A program made the position numbers and the translations under genes. Positions 12,549 through 23,633 of a stretch of 64,000 nucleotides of DNA are shown in pieces (position 1 is the stretch's first letter; every line of letters starts with the position of its first letter). The DNA comes from Aminobacter sp. J41 (GTDB lineage: Bacteria; Pseudomonadota; Alphaproteobacteria; Rhizobiales; Rhizobiaceae). The notes below the pieces were generated by a model that worked only from the letters and a program-made list of their open reading frames with translations, searched no databases and was not told where the DNA came from. The stretch lies in NCBI RefSeq assembly GCF_000526635.1, contig NZ_JAGL01000002.1:62001-126000 (forward strand). The letters are read 5' to 3'.

Positions 12549-13499
12549 TCAGATCATCCAGGGCGCGAATGCAGGCCCGTTAACCGCGATCATCTCTGCC
12601 TGGCGTCCGATGGCAGGCCGGCGAGCTTCAACGATCTCGTAGGCAGAGCGGTCGCTGAGCAGCGCCTTCAGCGCGTTGGCGTTGAGCTTGTGGCCGCCGC
12701 GATAGGAACGGAAGCAGCCAATGAAGCGCGCGCCCGCGAGCGACAGGTCGCCCATGGCGTCCAGCATCTTGTGGCGGACGAACTCATTCGGATAGCGCAG
12801 GCCTTCCATGTTCACGACGCGGTGGTCCTCGCCGATCACGACGGAGTTCTCAAGCGACGAGCCGAGAGCGTAGCCAGCGGCCCAAAGACGCTCGACGTCC
12901 TTCATGAAGCCGAAAGTGCGCGCCCGCGACACTTCGGTGCGAAACGAATCCGGCGTGACATCCAGCGCGAAGAACTGGCGACCGATGGCCGGCGTCTCGA
13001 AGTCGATCTCGATCTCGAAGCGAGTGCGGTCGTGCGGGCGGAATTCTGCCCAAGAGGCACCGTTTTCGATCCGCACGGGCTTCAGGATACGGATGTAGCG
13101 GCGACGCACCTGCTGCGTCTGCAGCCCGGCCTGCTCGATCGCCTCGACGAAAGGTGCCGCGCTGCCATCCAGAATCGGCACCTCGTTACCGTCGATCTCG
13201 ATCAGCACGTTGTCGAGGCCGGCGAAGGTAACGCCCGCCATCAGGTGCTCGACGGTCGCAACGTACGGGCCCTGAATATCACCAAGCACCGTGCACAGGT
13301 CGGTATTGCCCACTTCGCTGAAGAGGGCGCGAATCTCGGTCGACTTGCCCGTCTCATCGACGCGGGAAAACACCACGCCGGTATCCGGATCGGCCGGAAT
13401 GAAATGAACCGTAACTGGCTTGCCGCTGTGAACACCAACGCCGGATAGTGATACGCGCGACTTGAGCGTCGTCTGGTAGTCGTACAACTCGATCCCCAT
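12549..13499 (-). CDS. lpxC: UDP-3-O-acyl-N-acetylglucosamine deacetylase
   Basis: A 316-residue zinc enzyme catalysing the committed step of lipid A synthesis in the cytosol. Signatures: SGVGVHSG at the N terminus, the zinc-ligand His in TVEHLMAG, and the HKMLDAMGDL motif holding the other zinc ligands, near residue 240. It follows ftsZ after a terminator (13728-13755) and a 280-base gap, so it probably has its own promoter within 13500-13720. Confidence 0.97.
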   Translation of the reverse strand: MGIELYDYQTTLKSRVSLSGVGVHSGKPVTVHFIPADPDTGVVFSRVDETGKSTEIRALFSEVGNTDLCTVLGDIQGPYVATVEHLMAGVTFAGLDNVLIEIDGNEVPILDGSAAPFVEAIEQAGLQTQQVRRRYIRILKPVRIENGASWAEFRPHDRTRFEIEIDFETPAIGRQFFALDVTPDSFRTEVSRARTFGFMKDVERLWAAGYALGSSLENSVVIGEDHRVVNMEGLRYPNEFVRHKMLDAMGDLSLAGARFIGCFRSYRGGHKLNANALKALLSDRSAYEIVEARRPAIGRQAEMIAVNGPAFAPWMI

Positions 13500-13727
13500 T
13501 TTTCGCCCCGAAATGCCGCTGCGCCAGCCTGGCGCTGCTAAACGACGATTGAGCCCTCATCCCCATGCGCTCACCGTCAGCGGATGCTGCGGAAAATAGC
13601 TATCGCACCTCCGCGAACCAAATCACTGTTTCTTTCCCGCTGTTACGCTCGATAACAAAACGTTAACGGCGGTAATCGCGTGGAAATACGGGCGCTTGCC
13701 GGCAATTGCCGCTGCCGCGTATAAACA
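13500..13727. other. intergenic region upstream of lpxC
   Basis: About 230 bases between the ftsZ terminator and lpxC. A moderately AT-rich part lies near 13595-13690 and probably contains the lpxC promoter; I could not assign convincing -35/-10 boxes. Confidence 0.4.
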
Positions 13728-13755
13728 AAAGGCGGGTGCCTGAGCACCCGCCTTT
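13728..13755. terminator. terminator after ftsZ
   Basis: A 12-bp stem AAAGGCGGGTGC / GCACCCGCCTTT with a four-base loop, 25 bases beyond the ftsZ stop. A and T runs at both sides make it bidirectional in form; in context it ends the dcw transcript. Confidence 0.9.
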
Positions 13756-13779
13756 CTTCCTTCAATCCGTAGATCGTGA

Positions 13780-15519
13780 TCAGTTTGCCTGGCGGCGGAG
13801 GAATGCTGGGATGTCCAGCTGATCCTCTTCCTGGTGCACGCGCGGCTGAACCGACATGCGGCCCTGGTCATCGAGCTGGCCACGACGCGGCGCATAGAGC
13901 TGGGCGTCGGCGCGGCGGTTAGCTTCCGGAGCCGGCTGGCGCAGGCGCGGCTCGCGCGGCTGTGCCGGCTGCAAGCGGGCAGGCTCTTCCTCGCGGCGCG
14001 ACGACAGGCCGGCGGTCAGGCGCTTCAGCAGACCCATCGGACCGCGGTCCTCGTGGTCAGCCTGCGGCTGCGGAGCGCGGGCAGCCTCGATCTCGGCACG
14101 TGCGACCGGCGGGAAGTCCTCGACGCGCGGCATGCGCGGCTGGGCGACTTCCACCTGCGGAGCCGGAGCCTCGACGCGGGCCGGAGACGGCTGCGGAGCG
14201 GCGACCGGTGCTGCGGGAGCAACCGGGGCGACTGCGACCGGCTGCTCGACCGGCGGCTGCTTGAACAGGTTGCTCGACGGACGGAACTCCTGGGTCGGTT
14301 GCTGGACCGGAGCCGGAGCAGCAACCGGGGCTGCCGGAGCGGCGGCAGCGGCGAGCTCGGCATTGGCCTCGGCGACGCGGATTGCCTCGGTGACCGGATC
14401 TGCGGCGCGCGGAGCAGCCTCGGCGACCGGAGCCGGTGCCGGAGCGACAGGAGAGGTGCGAACCTCGACCGGACGCTGCTGCTGGACCTGAGCGACCGGG
14501 CGCTGCACCGGCTGCTGGCGAACCATGATCGGCGGCGTGTTGATCTCGGCTGCCGACTTGTCGATGCCGGTGGCGACGACCGACACGCGGATGACGCCCT
14601 CGAGCTCCTCGTCGAAGGTCGCGCCGAGGATGATGTTGGCATCCGGGTCGACTTCCTCGCGGATGCGGGTCGCAGCCTCGTCGACTTCGAACAGGGTCAG
14701 GTCGCGGCCGCCGGTGATCGAGATCAGCAGGCCCTTCGCGCCCTTCATCGAGGTCTCGTCGAGCAGCGGGTTGGCGATCGCAGCCTCGGCAGCGGCCATC
14801 GCGCGGCCCTCACCCGAAGCTTCGCCGGTGCCCATCATCGCCTTGCCCATCTCGCGCATGACCGAGCGGACGTCAGCGAAGTCGAGGTTGATGAGGCCTT
14901 CCTTGACCATCAGGTCGGTGATGCAGGCAACGCCCGAATAGAGCACCTGGTCGGCCATCGCGAATGCGTCGGCGAAGGTGGTCTTGTCGTTGGCGATGCG
15001 GAAAAGGTTCTGGTTCGGAATGACGATCAGCGTGTCGACGTTCTTCTGCAGTTCCTCGATGCCCATGTCCGCGGTCTTCATGCGGCGGGCGCCTTCGAAG
15101 TGGAACGGCTTGGTGACGACGCCGACGGTCAGGATGCCCTTCTCGCGAGCAGCGCGGGCAACGACCGGAGCCGCACCGGTGCCGGTGCCGCCGCCCATGC
15201 CGGCGGTGACGAAGCACATGTGGGTGTTCGACAGGTGGTCGATGATCTCGTCGAGGCATTCCTCAGCCGCCGCACGGCCGACTTCAGGCTGCGAGCCGGC
15301 ACCGAGACCCTCGGTGACATGCGCGCCGAGCTGGATGAGGCGCTCGGCCTTCGACATGGTGAGGGCCTGAGCGTCGGTGTTGGCGACAACAAACTCGACG
15401 CCGCGCAGGCCGGCGGTGATCATGTTGTTGACGGCGTTGCCGCCACCGCCGCCAACACCGAAGACGGTGATGCGCGGCTTGAGCTCGGTGATGTCCGGCT
15501 TCTGCAGATTGATGGTCAT
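13780..15519 (-). CDS. ftsZ: cell division GTPase FtsZ
   Basis: A 579-residue tubulin homologue that forms the division ring. GTPase domain residues 1-320 with the tubulin signature [11 protein letters not shown] (about 106-116) and NTDAQAL; then a very long Pro/Ala/Val/Gln-rich disordered linker (about 325-500), an Arg-rich patch, and the C-terminal binding peptide DIPAFLRRQ that docks FtsA and other partners. Long-linker FtsZ is usual in Rhizobiales. Lies 66 bases after ftsA; a terminator follows. Confidence 0.98.
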   Translation of the reverse strand: MTINLQKPDITELKPRITVFGVGGGGGNAVNNMITAGLRGVEFVVANTDAQALTMSKAERLIQLGAHVTEGLGAGSQPEVGRAAAEECLDEIIDHLSNTHMCFVTAGMGGGTGTGAAPVVARAAREKGILTVGVVTKPFHFEGARRMKTADMGIEELQKNVDTLIVIPNQNLFRIANDKTTFADAFAMADQVLYSGVACITDLMVKEGLINLDFADVRSVMREMGKAMMGTGEASGEGRAMAAAEAAIANPLLDETSMKGAKGLLISITGGRDLTLFEVDEAATRIREEVDPDANIILGATFDEELEGVIRVSVVATGIDKSAAEINTPPIMVRQQPVQRPVAQVQQQRPVEVRTSPVAPAPAPVAEAAPRAADPVTEAIRVAEANAELAAAAAPAAPVAAPAPVQQPTQEFRPSSNLFKQPPVEQPVAVAPVAPAAPVAAPQPSPARVEAPAPQVEVAQPRMPRVEDFPPVARAEIEAARAPQPQADHEDRGPMGLLKRLTAGLSSRREEEPARLQPAQPREPRLRQPAPEANRRADAQLYAPRRGQLDDQGRMSVQPRVHQEEDQLDIPAFLRRQAN

Positions 15520-15585
15520 TGTCCTCGTCCTTTTACCTTTTCCCGCTGCTCGCCGCCGCGGAGCACGGGGTCGCCCCCGTTGTTC

Positions 15586-16899
15586 CTAAAAACTCTCTCG
15601 CAACCACTGACTGACACGCTGAAGCCGGCCACCGGTGCCAGTGGCACGGAAAGGTAGTCCACCCCCCTTCCCGTTTCGGCTCTCGAAACCCGCCATCTGC
15701 GGGTAGATCAGGAGGCCAACCGTCGTCGCAAACGCCGGTCCCTTCGCGGCCTCCGGAAGACCCGTTACACCGAGCGGCCGCCCCAGCCGCACGTTACGGG
15801 CCAGTATCCGCCGCGCCGCCTCGGGCAGACCCGCAAGCTGGCTTGCACCGCCGGTCAGCACGACACGCTTGCCGACGACCCCGCCGAAACCAGACTTGTT
15901 CAGCCGGTCGCGTACGAGTTCCAGCGTCTCCTCGACGCGGGCGCGGATGATCTTGTTCATGATGGCGCGCGGCGCCTGCTGCGGCGCCTCGCCATCCTCC
16001 GGATTCATCGGGTAGACCGTGACCATGTCGCGGTCGTCGCCTGTCGCCGGGAGCGCCGAGCCATGCATGACCTTGAGGCGTTCGGCATATTCGCGGCGCG
16101 TCGACAGGCCCTTAGCGAGGTCCATTGTGACATGGCTGCCGCCGATCGGAATGACTTCCGCGTGCACGAACTTTCCTTCGGCGAAGATCGAGATCGTCGT
16201 CGTGCCGCCGCCCATGTCAACGCAGGCCGCGCCCATCTCCGCCTCGTCATCGACGAGCGCGGCAAGGCCGCTGGCATAGGGGGTCGCCACCATGCGCTCG
16301 ACCGACAGGTGCGCGCGGTTAACGCAAAGCTCAAGGTTGCGCAGCGGTGCCGCATCCGCGGTCAGCACATGCATGTCGACGCCGAGCACGTCGCCGATCA
16401 TGCCGGACGGGTCGCGCACGCCACGCTCGGCATCGAGCGAGAAGCCGATTGGCAGCGAATGGATCACCTCACGCTCGGCGCGCATTGCCTGCTTTGCGCC
16501 AGCCGCGAGAACCCGCTTGATATCGGAAGGTCCGGCCTCGTGACCGCCGAGATTGACTGTCGAGGAGAACACGGTGCTGGACAGACGGCCCGCGGAGACG
16601 TTGACGAACAGCGACTCGACGGTGAGGCCAGCCATGCGCTCGGCGGCATCGACAGCAAGGCGGATCGCCTGTTCGGCCTGATCGAGATCGACGATTACGC
16701 CGGATTTCACGCCCATCGACTTCTGGTGGCCGATGCCGATGACCTTGACCTTGTGGGTGCGCCCCGGAAGCCGCTCGCTTTCCTCGCAGGGCTTCAGGCG
16801 ACCGACGACACAGCACACCTTGGTCGAGCCAATGTCGAGCACGGTGACGATACCGGAGCGGCCCGCCGAAACATCAGATTTACCGCGCAGCCAGCTCAT
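15586..16899 (-). CDS. ftsA: cell division protein FtsA
   Basis: A 437-residue actin-like ATPase that tethers FtsZ to the membrane. Phosphate-binding motifs VLDIGSTKVCC at the N terminus and VDMGGGTTTISIF near residue 220, adenosine motif VVLTGGASQL near 350; the C terminus QRVSQWLRESF is the amphipathic membrane-targeting helix. Overlaps ftsQ by ATGA (16896-16899). Confidence 0.98.
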   Translation of the reverse strand: MSWLRGKSDVSAGRSGIVTVLDIGSTKVCCVVGRLKPCEESERLPGRTHKVKVIGIGHQKSMGVKSGVIVDLDQAEQAIRLAVDAAERMAGLTVESLFVNVSAGRLSSTVFSSTVNLGGHEAGPSDIKRVLAAGAKQAMRAEREVIHSLPIGFSLDAERGVRDPSGMIGDVLGVDMHVLTADAAPLRNLELCVNRAHLSVERMVATPYASGLAALVDDEAEMGAACVDMGGGTTTISIFAEGKFVHAEVIPIGGSHVTMDLAKGLSTRREYAERLKVMHGSALPATGDDRDMVTVYPMNPEDGEAPQQAPRAIMNKIIRARVEETLELVRDRLNKSGFGGVVGKRVVLTGGASQLAGLPEAARRILARNVRLGRPLGVTGLPEAAKGPAFATTVGLLIYPQMAGFESRNGKGGGLPFRATGTGGRLQRVSQWLRESF

Positions 16900-17810
16900 A
16901 CACGACGCTCCGCAGGACGATAATGCTTGCCAAGGCGCTCCTTCATCACCGCCTCGCGCGCCGTCGCCGCATCCGGCGACAACTTCACGACCAGGCGGTC
17001 AGGGAAGCGCATGTCGACGATCTGGACGTCGCGAGCCAGCAGACCGTGCTGCTGGTCGAGTTCGATGAGATCGCGAAGGGCTACGTCAACGCCATTCTCG
17101 GGCAGCTTGACGGTAAGACCATTGTCGAAGCGCAGGTCCCAGCGGCGCTCGGACACGCGCACATAGCCGCGCACGCGCTGCGCCAGACCAGGAACCTGGG
17201 CAACCTGGGAGATGAAAGCCTTGGCCTCCTCGGCTGCACCGCTACCGACCACGAGCGGCAGCGTCAGGTGGCGTGTGCCCGCGAGCGGAGCGATGACCTT
17301 GCCATCTTCCTCGATCAGGGACAGCAGGCTGCCGCGCTGCCAGATCGCGAACGGCTTGCGCTCGGTGACAGCAACCTCGAGGGTGGCGGGATAAACCTTG
17401 CGCACCTCGGCACTTTGGATCCACGGCAACGTCTCGATGCGCTTGCGCGCCCCTTCCGCATCGAAGCCGATCAGAGAGGTATAGCCGTCGAGGCCGACGC
17501 GGTCGAAAATATCGACGTCGGACGTCTCGACATTGCCGACAACGCGAATCTCCTCGATCGCAAAACCGGTGCGCGCGGTGACAGCCTGCACAACAGTGGA
17601 GGTATGACCACCCGCGACCATGCCATAGGCAGAAAAACCACCAACCAGCGCCGCAGACAGCGCCAGCATCAAGAACGGCGGAGCTTCAACTTCGCCCGCG
17701 ACGAAGCGCGAGACGAAACGCGCCGGCCTGCGCATCATGCGCGGCAGCACGAACCCGCCATCACGTCGCCCGGCCCTCAACGCAAACAAGACGCGTCCTC
17801 CACCATCCAA
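16896..17810 (-). CDS. ftsQ: cell division protein FtsQ
   Basis: A 304-residue bitopic division protein linking cytoplasmic and periplasmic divisome parts. Single membrane segment at about residues 45-66, then a POTRA domain ([20 protein letters not shown] onward) and the beta domain. The start at 17810 overlaps the ddl end by 34 bases; an internal Met at 17738 (MMRRPARF) is an alternative. Basic cytoplasmic tail is normal for the family. Confidence 0.94.
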   Translation of the reverse strand: MDGGGRVLFALRAGRRDGGFVLPRMMRRPARFVSRFVAGEVEAPPFLMLALSAALVGGFSAYGMVAGGHTSTVVQAVTARTGFAIEEIRVVGNVETSDVDIFDRVGLDGYTSLIGFDAEGARKRIETLPWIQSAEVRKVYPATLEVAVTERKPFAIWQRGSLLSLIEEDGKVIAPLAGTRHLTLPLVVGSGAAEEAKAFISQVAQVPGLAQRVRGYVRVSERRWDLRFDNGLTVKLPENGVDVALRDLIELDQQHGLLARDVQIVDMRFPDRLVVKLSPDAATAREAVMKERLGKHYRPAERRV

Positions 17811-18703
17811 CTCAACAATTCACCAAATGTATATCCCGCTTCCGCGGCTAGCTCTGGCACCAGGGACGTCGGCGTCATGCCGGGTTGCGTGTTCACTTCC
17901 AGCCAGATCAGCTCGCCATTTTCGGAATAGCGGTCGTCGAAGCGGAAGTCGGAACGCGATACGCCGCGACATCCAATTGCCTGATGTGCCTTCAGAGCCA
18001 GTGTCTGTATTTTTTGGTAAATAAACGGTGAAACTTTCGCGGGGCATTCGTGTTTTGACCCACCGGCAGCGTATTTTGCGTCGTAGTCGTAGAACGCCCC
18101 ACCCAGGGGAATGATCTCGGTGACGCCCAGCGGGCGATCGCCCATCACCGCACAGGTCAGCTCGCGACCATAGACGTAGCGCTCGACCATGACGGTATCG
18201 CCGTATTTCCAGTCCTCGGAGCGCAGCACCTGGGGCGGATGCGCCTGGTCTTCCTTGACGATGACGACGCCGAAGCTCGACCCCTCGTTAACCGGCTTCA
18301 CCACATAGGGAGCCGGCATCGGGTGCTCGTTTCCGATGTCGAATCGATTCACGACCATCGATTCGGCAACCGGCACACCGGCAGCCTTGACCACCTTCTT
18401 GGCCTGGTCCTTGTTCATCGCCAGCGCCGAGGCGAGTACGCCTGAATGCGTGTAGGGAATCTCGAGGTATTCGAGGATGCCCTGGATCGTGCCGTCCTCA
18501 CCGAACGGACCATGCAGCGCGTTGAAGGCTACGTCTGGCTTCAGCTCCGCAAGCACCGACGCGACATCCCGGCCAACATCGACCCTACTGACCCGGTAGC
18601 CCTCGGCCTCGAGAGCATCTGCGCAGGCATTTCCGGAAGAAAGCGAAACCGGCCGCTCTGAGGAAAAACCGCCCATGAGAACGGCTACGTGCTTTCTCGT
18701 CAT
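17777..18703 (-). CDS. ddl: D-alanine--D-alanine ligase
   Basis: A 308-residue ATP-grasp enzyme that makes the D-Ala-D-Ala dipeptide for peptidoglycan. Motifs: [16 protein letters not shown] at the N terminus, [29 protein letters not shown] and the C-terminal [16 protein letters not shown]. Start 18703 chosen because HVAVLMGG begins just after it and a GAGGGG site lies upstream; a longer frame to 18766 lacks support. A possible terminator separates it from murB, unlike the rest of the tightly packed cluster. Confidence 0.97.
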   Translation of the reverse strand: MTRKHVAVLMGGFSSERPVSLSSGNACADALEAEGYRVSRVDVGRDVASVLAELKPDVAFNALHGPFGEDGTIQGILEYLEIPYTHSGVLASALAMNKDQAKKVVKAAGVPVAESMVVNRFDIGNEHPMPAPYVVKPVNEGSSFGVVIVKEDQAHPPQVLRSEDWKYGDTVMVERYVYGRELTCAVMGDRPLGVTEIIPLGGAFYDYDAKYAAGGSKHECPAKVSPFIYQKIQTLALKAHQAIGCRGVSRSDFRFDDRYSENGELIWLEVNTQPGMTPTSLVPELAAEAGYTFGELLSWMVEDASCLR

Positions 18704-18989
18704 GCCCGGTAATCCCCTCTTCCGCCGGCCGCATTCCAGCGTTTCGCAGAGTTGAGTCGGAGTCATCCAGCGGCTGCAGCCGCCAGCATCTCGAACACGC
18801 TCGACTCAAATCAGGAAACGATTCGTCCTTAAGGAATCAGAGGTTGGATTCCGTGGCAAGACCTTGAGATTCAGGAAGGATTCACAAATCGATACATTTT
18901 TAGGTATCGGCTGGAACGTAAGGTAAACACGCAAAGGGCGAGCCGTTTGGCCCGCCCTTATCAGGTGTCTGAAAAGACTTGAAAATGCC
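18704..18989. other. 286-base gap between murB and ddl
   Basis: The largest gap inside the dcw cluster. It contains a hairpin with T-rich tail (18933-18960) after murB, then an AT-richer segment (about 18830-18930) that could hold a promoter for ddl-ftsQAZ. No open frame is supported. Confidence 0.5.
18933..18960 (-). terminator. possible internal terminator after murB
   Basis: Read leftward: TAAGGGCG, a 12-base loop, then CGCCCTTT followed by GCGTGTTT. The 7-bp GC stem and partial T tail fit a weak Rho-independent terminator 30 bases beyond the murB stop. Confidence 0.6.
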
Positions 18990-19955
18990 TCAGGCGGTCT
19001 CGCCCAGGAACTCCTTCACCTCGCGGCCGGGCAAAAATTCACCGACGCGCTTGATCTCCCATTCGAGGCGGATGCCGGAATTGGCGAGCACCTTCGCGCG
19101 CACCGTCTCGCCGAGAAGTTCGAGGTCGTAGCCGGTCGCGGTGCCGGTATTGATCATGAAGTTGCAGTGCATCTCCGACATCTGCGCGCCACCAATGGTG
19201 AGGCCGCGCGCGCCGGCCTTGTCGACCTCCTTCCAAGCGGAAGTGCCTTCCGGGTTCTTGAAGGTCGAACCACCGGTCTTCTCGCGGATAGGCTGCACCG
19301 TCTCGCGATGGTTCTGCACCGCATCCATCTCGGCGCGGATCTTTTCAGGGTCTTCAGGATAGCCCTCAAACTCAGCGCTGACGAAGATCAGGTCCTTTGA
19401 AACCGAAGAGTGCCGGTAGGCGTAGCCCATCTCCGCCTTGGTGAAGAGATGGATCTTGCCCTTCCGGTCGACCGCGCGCACGGACACGACGCGCTCACGC
19501 GTCTCGACGCCATTGGCACCCGCGTTCATGCGCAGCGCACCGCCGATCGATCCCGGAATTCCGTGGTAGAAGTGGAAGCCACCGAGGCCAGCCTCAAGCG
19601 CGGCAGCGGCAAGGCGCTTGTCGGGGACGGCAGCTCCGGCCCGCAGCCGGTTACCGCCCAGATACTCGACGCTGCCAAAACCCTTCGCGGAGAGGCGGAT
19701 GACAACGCCGCGAATGCCGCCTTCACGCACCAGCAAGTTCGAGCCGACACCGACTACCAGCACCGGAACATCCTCCGGCAGCACCTTCAGGAAGGCCGCG
19801 AGATCGTCCTCGTCGGCTGGCTGGAACATCAGGTCGGCCGGGCCGCCGGCACGGAACCAGGTGATGGCGTCCATCGGCGCGTCGGGCGTCAGCCGGCCGC
19901 GAATGCCGGCGACAGCATCGCCCAGCCGCGCGAGAAGCTCGGTACCCATGCTCAT
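18990..19955 (-). CDS. murB: UDP-N-acetylmuramate dehydrogenase
   Basis: A 321-residue FAD enzyme reducing UDP-GlcNAc-enolpyruvate to UDP-MurNAc. FAD-domain motifs [10 protein letters not shown] and [19 protein letters not shown], and the substrate-protonating Ser in [11 protein letters not shown]. The ATG at 19955 overlaps the murC stop as ATGA, which fixes the start; an upstream frame to 19991 is not needed. Confidence 0.97.
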   Translation of the reverse strand: MSMGTELLARLGDAVAGIRGRLTPDAPMDAITWFRAGGPADLMFQPADEDDLAAFLKVLPEDVPVLVVGVGSNLLVREGGIRGVVIRLSAKGFGSVEYLGGNRLRAGAAVPDKRLAAAALEAGLGGFHFYHGIPGSIGGALRMNAGANGVETRERVVSVRAVDRKGKIHLFTKAEMGYAYRHSSVSKDLIFVSAEFEGYPEDPEKIRAEMDAVQNHRETVQPIREKTGGSTFKNPEGTSAWKEVDKAGARGLTIGGAQMSEMHCNFMINTGTATGYDLELLGETVRAKVLANSGIRLEWEIKRVGEFLPGREVKEFLGETA

Positions 19956-21352
19956 TGCGCGGCGAGCTCGCCCGGAAGGGCATAGGCCCACTGGGTGATG
20001 TTGCCAGCACCCAACATGACGACGAAGTCGCCCGGCTCCGCCATTTCCTTGACCAGCGGCGCGATCGCGGCGGCACCTTCGATGTAGCGCGCGTCACGGT
20101 GGCCGCCGGCACGGATGCGGGCGACCAGCGCCTCGGAGGTGATGCCCTCGATCGGATCCTCGCCTGCCGCATAGACGGGCGCGACCATGATGGTGTCGGC
20201 GTCGTTGAAGCAGGAGGCGAAATCGTCGAACAGGTCCCGCAGGCGCGTAAAGCGGTGCGGCTGAGCGATGGCAATTACTTTGCCCTTGCAGGCAGAGCGC
20301 GCCGCCTTCAGCACGGCTTTGATCTCGACCGGATGGTGTCCGTAGTCATCGAACACCTCAACGCCGTTCCACGAGCCCGTACGGGTGAAGCGGCGCTTCA
20401 CGCCACCGAACGAGGCGAGACCTGCGCGGATGGCATCCGGCCCGATCCCGAGCTGGTGAGCGACGGTGATGGCGGCCGTGGCGTTGGAGATGTTGTGCTT
20501 GCCCGGCATCGGGAGACGCAGGCCTTCGATCGTCGTCTCGGTGCCCTGCTTGCGGTCGCGGATCACCACGTCGAACTCCGAGACCACGCCGTCCATGCGG
20601 ACGTTGCTGAAGCGCACGTCCGCCTGCTTGTTCTCGCCATAGGTGATGACACGGCGGTCCTCGATCTTGGACACCAGCGCCTGCACCTCGGGATGGTCGA
20701 TGCACATGACGCCGAAGCCGTAGAACGGCACGTTCTCGACGAACTGGCGGAAGGCGTCACGCACCTTGTCGAACGAGCCGTAATGGTCGAGGTGCTCAGG
20801 ATCAATGTTGGTGACGATGGCGATGTCGGCCGGCAGCTTCAGGAAAGTGCCGTCGCTCTCGTCAGCCTCGGCGACCATCCAGTCGCCCTGGCCCATGCGG
20901 GCGTTGGTGCCATAGGCGTTGATGATGCCGCCATTGACGACGGTGGGGTCGAGCCCGCCGGCGTCGAGCAGTGCCGCGACCATCGAAGTGGTGGTCGTCT
21001 TGCCGTGCGTGCCGCCGATCGCGATCGCATTGCGGAATCGCATGATCTCGGCCAGCATTTCGGCACGGCGCACAACCGGCAGCAGCTTCTCGCGGGCGGC
21101 GATCAGCTCCGGGTTGTTCTTCTTGACGGCAGAGGACACGACGATAACCTCGGCTGAGCCAAGGTTTTCAGCCTTGTGGCCGACCATGCACTCGATGCCC
21201 TTCTCGCGCAGGCGCTGGACGTTCTGGCTGTCGGCCTGGTCGGAGCCCTGCACCTTGTAGCCAAGCGTGTGCAGCACCTCTGCGATGCCGCTCATGCCGA
21301 TGCCGCCGATGCCAATGAAATGCACGACGCCGATTGTCTGCGGCATCTTCAT
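19952..21352 (-). CDS. murC: UDP-N-acetylmuramate--L-alanine ligase
   Basis: A 466-residue Mur ligase adding L-Ala to UDP-MurNAc. N-terminal Rossmann motif [17 protein letters not shown] loop [15 protein letters not shown] (about residue 113), central [13 protein letters not shown] and C-terminal domain [18 protein letters not shown]. Overlaps both neighbours (murG and murB) by ATGA. Confidence 0.98.
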   Translation of the reverse strand: MKMPQTIGVVHFIGIGGIGMSGIAEVLHTLGYKVQGSDQADSQNVQRLREKGIECMVGHKAENLGSAEVIVVSSAVKKNNPELIAAREKLLPVVRRAEMLAEIMRFRNAIAIGGTHGKTTTTSMVAALLDAGGLDPTVVNGGIINAYGTNARMGQGDWMVAEADESDGTFLKLPADIAIVTNIDPEHLDHYGSFDKVRDAFRQFVENVPFYGFGVMCIDHPEVQALVSKIEDRRVITYGENKQADVRFSNVRMDGVVSEFDVVIRDRKQGTETTIEGLRLPMPGKHNISNATAAITVAHQLGIGPDAIRAGLASFGGVKRRFTRTGSWNGVEVFDDYGHHPVEIKAVLKAARSACKGKVIAIAQPHRFTRLRDLFDDFASCFNDADTIMVAPVYAAGEDPIEGITSEALVARIRAGGHRDARYIEGAAAIAPLVKEMAEPGDFVVMLGAGNITQWAYALPGELAAQ

Positions 21353-22476
21353 GCGCGCATCCTTCCCTTAAATGCTTCCACGGATTCGCCCGATGCAATA
21401 GCCTCCACGAGGTCGGCAAGCAACTGCGTCGCATCGGGCTTGCCAACACTGCGCGCTGCCGCAGCAATTTTCGAGCAGTCTGCGGGACTGGTCATGTAGT
21501 GCGAAAGTTTTTCCGCAAGCACATCTGCCGAAAGCGACGCCTGCGGACAGACTTCGGCGCCGCCGACTGCCGCAAGGGAAGCTGCATTGGCCGCCTGATC
21601 GTGATCGAGCGCGTGCGGATACGGGACGAGTATTGCCGGACGGCCTACGGCAGCCACTTCCGACACCGTCGACGCACCCGACCGCGAAATCACCAGATGC
21701 GCATTGGCGATGCGTGCAGCCATGTCGGTGAAGAACGGCGCCACCTCAGCGGGGACGCCAAGCTCGGCATAAGCCTTGCGAACGGCCGCCTCGTCTTCCG
21801 GCCGCGCCTGCTGGGTGACCTTCAGCCGTGCGCGAAGTTCTGGCGGCAGCTTGCGGATTGCGCCCGGAATAGCGTCGGAGAAGAACTGCGCACCCTGACT
21901 ACCGCCAAACACCAGCAGGCGGAATTCACCGCTTTCCGCAGACGGCTCGTAAGGGATTTTCGCCGCTTCGATGACGGCCGGGCGGACAGGGTTGCCGGTG
22001 GTCACGGTCTTGGCGGCATAGACCCCGCCGCTCTGCGGCAGGAAGCCGCCGGCGACCGCGGAGACGCGCGCGGCCAGCGCCTTGTTAGCGCGGCCCATGA
22101 CCGCGTTCTGCTCATGGATCAGGGTCGGCACGCCCTGCCTGGTCGCCGCCCACACCGGCGGTAGCGTCGGATAGCCGCCAAAGCCCACGACCACCTTCGG
22201 CCGCATCTCGCGGATGATCTGTCCCGCCTGACGTGCGCCCGACCAGATCGACCAGAATGCGCGCGCAAGCGACAGAGGGTTCTTGGAGCCGATGGTGGCC
22301 GACGAGATCTGGTGGATCGCGGCAGCCGGGAACGAGCCGGCAAAGCGGCCCGCGCGGTTGTCGGTGGCAAGGTGAACCTGCCAGCCGCGCGCGGTCAGCT
22401 CATGCGCCAGCGCCTCGGCCGGAAAGACATGGCCGCCAGTACCGCCGGCGGCCAGGAGAATCGTACCAGCGCTCAT
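21349..22476 (-). CDS. murG: UDP-GlcNAc:lipid I N-acetylglucosaminyltransferase
   Basis: A 375-residue GT28 glycosyltransferase making lipid II from lipid I at the inner membrane face. G-loop motifs [12 protein letters not shown] (N terminus) and [13 protein letters not shown], the acceptor-site [11 protein letters not shown], and the UDP-binding [18 protein letters not shown] and [10 protein letters not shown] motifs are all present. Two bases after ftsW. Confidence 0.98.
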   Translation of the reverse strand: MSAGTILLAAGGTGGHVFPAEALAHELTARGWQVHLATDNRAGRFAGSFPAAAIHQISSATIGSKNPLSLARAFWSIWSGARQAGQIIREMRPKVVVGFGGYPTLPPVWAATRQGVPTLIHEQNAVMGRANKALAARVSAVAGGFLPQSGGVYAAKTVTTGNPVRPAVIEAAKIPYEPSAESGEFRLLVFGGSQGAQFFSDAIPGAIRKLPPELRARLKVTQQARPEDEAAVRKAYAELGVPAEVAPFFTDMAARIANAHLVISRSGASTVSEVAAVGRPAILVPYPHALDHDQAANAASLAAVGGAEVCPQASLSADVLAEKLSHYMTSPADCSKIAAAARSVGKPDATQLLADLVEAIASGESVEAFKGRMRA

Positions 22477-22478
22477 GG

Positions 22479-23633
22479 TTACTCCGCAGGCTGGATCTGG
22501 CGCCTGTAGGGCGAACCGCTGATCGTCAGGCGTTTGAGCGGATCGCGGCGGGTGAGCGCCAGCACCATGCCCATCGAGATCGCCATCGCCACCAGCGACG
22601 AGCCGCCATAGGAGATAAACGGAAGCGTCATGCCCTTCGCCGGCAGCAGGTGCAGGTTCACGCCCATGTTGATGATCGACTGCAGGCCGAACAGGACGAC
22701 GAGGCCGCCGACCGCGTAGCGCGAGAAATCGTCCTTGTCCTGCATCGCCTTCGACAGGCCGCGCAGCACGACGAAGGCGAATAGCGCTGCAATCAGCATG
22801 CAGGCGACGATCCCGAACTCCTCGCCTGCGACCGAGAAGATGAAGTCGGTATGGCTGTCCGGCAGGATGCGCTTGACGGTGCCCTCACCCGGCCCCTGCC
22901 CGAGCCAGCCGCCACGCAGCAGCGCCTCGCGGCCCATGTCGACCTGGAAGGTGTCGCCCTCACCCGTGAGGAAGCGGTCGATACGGCCAGCCACGTGCGG
23001 GAAGACGAAGTAGGCGCCGAAGCCGATGCAAGCGGCAGCGCCGCCGAGCACGATGATCCAGAACCACGGCAGGCCGGCCATGAAGAACATCACGCCCCAG
23101 GTGGCCATGACCAGGAGCGTCTGGCCGAGGTCCGGCTGTGCGATCAGCAGTGCCAGCACAAGGCCGAGCAGGATCATGGCGAACAGATTTCCGGGAATGT
23201 CCGAGCGGCGGCCCTGCTCCGCAAACAGCCAGGCACAGATGACGACGAAGCCGGGCTTCATGTACTCCGACGGCTGGATCGAGATGCCGGCTACCTGCAC
23301 CCAACGGCGGGAGCCCTTGACCTCGACGCCGAAGTAGAGCGCGACCACCATCAGCACCAGCGAGCCGAGCAGGATGAACAGTGCGAGCCTTCGCACCTGC
23401 CGGGCATTGAAGAACGAGACCACCAGCATCGCGGCGATGGCCGGGATCATGAAGATGAACTGGCGGGTGACGAAGTGGTAGCTTTCAAGCCCGATGCGCT
23501 CTGCGACCGCCGGAGACGCCGCGAACGAGAGAACCAGCCCAAGGCCCATCAGCGACAGGAAGGCCGAGAGGAACCATCGATCGATCGTCCACCACCAGTT
23601 GGCGACCGGGCCTCTGTCGACACGACTGACCAT
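22479..23633 (-). CDS. ftsW: SEDS peptidoglycan glycosyltransferase FtsW
   Basis: A 384-residue polytopic membrane protein (about ten helices) that polymerises lipid II at the septum with FtsI. Conserved SEDS motifs: [13 protein letters not shown] with the catalytic-type Asp loop, [37 protein letters not shown] and [11 protein letters not shown]. Its start overlaps the murD stop by one base. Confidence 0.97.
   Translation of the reverse strand: MVSRVDRGPVANWWWTIDRWFLSAFLSLMGLGLVLSFAASPAVAERIGLESYHFVTRQFIFMIPAIAAMLVVSFFNARQVRRLALFILLGSLVLMVVALYFGVEVKGSRRWVQVAGISIQPSEYMKPGFVVICAWLFAEQGRRSDIPGNLFAMILLGLVLALLIAQPDLGQTLLVMATWGVMFFMAGLPWFWIIVLGGAAACIGFGAYFVFPHVAGRIDRFLTGEGDTFQVDMGREALLRGGWLGQGPGEGTVKRILPDSHTDFIFSVAGEEFGIVACMLIAALFAFVVLRGLSKAMQDKDDFSRYAVGGLVVLFGLQSIINMGVNLHLLPAKGMTLPFISYGGSSLVAMAISMGMVLALTRRDPLKRLTISGSPYRRQIQPAE

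Noticed and set aside
13834-15657. 607-residue frame antisense to ftsZ
   Set aside because: Arg/Leu/Ala-rich shadow of a high-GC gene; ftsZ on the other strand is certain.
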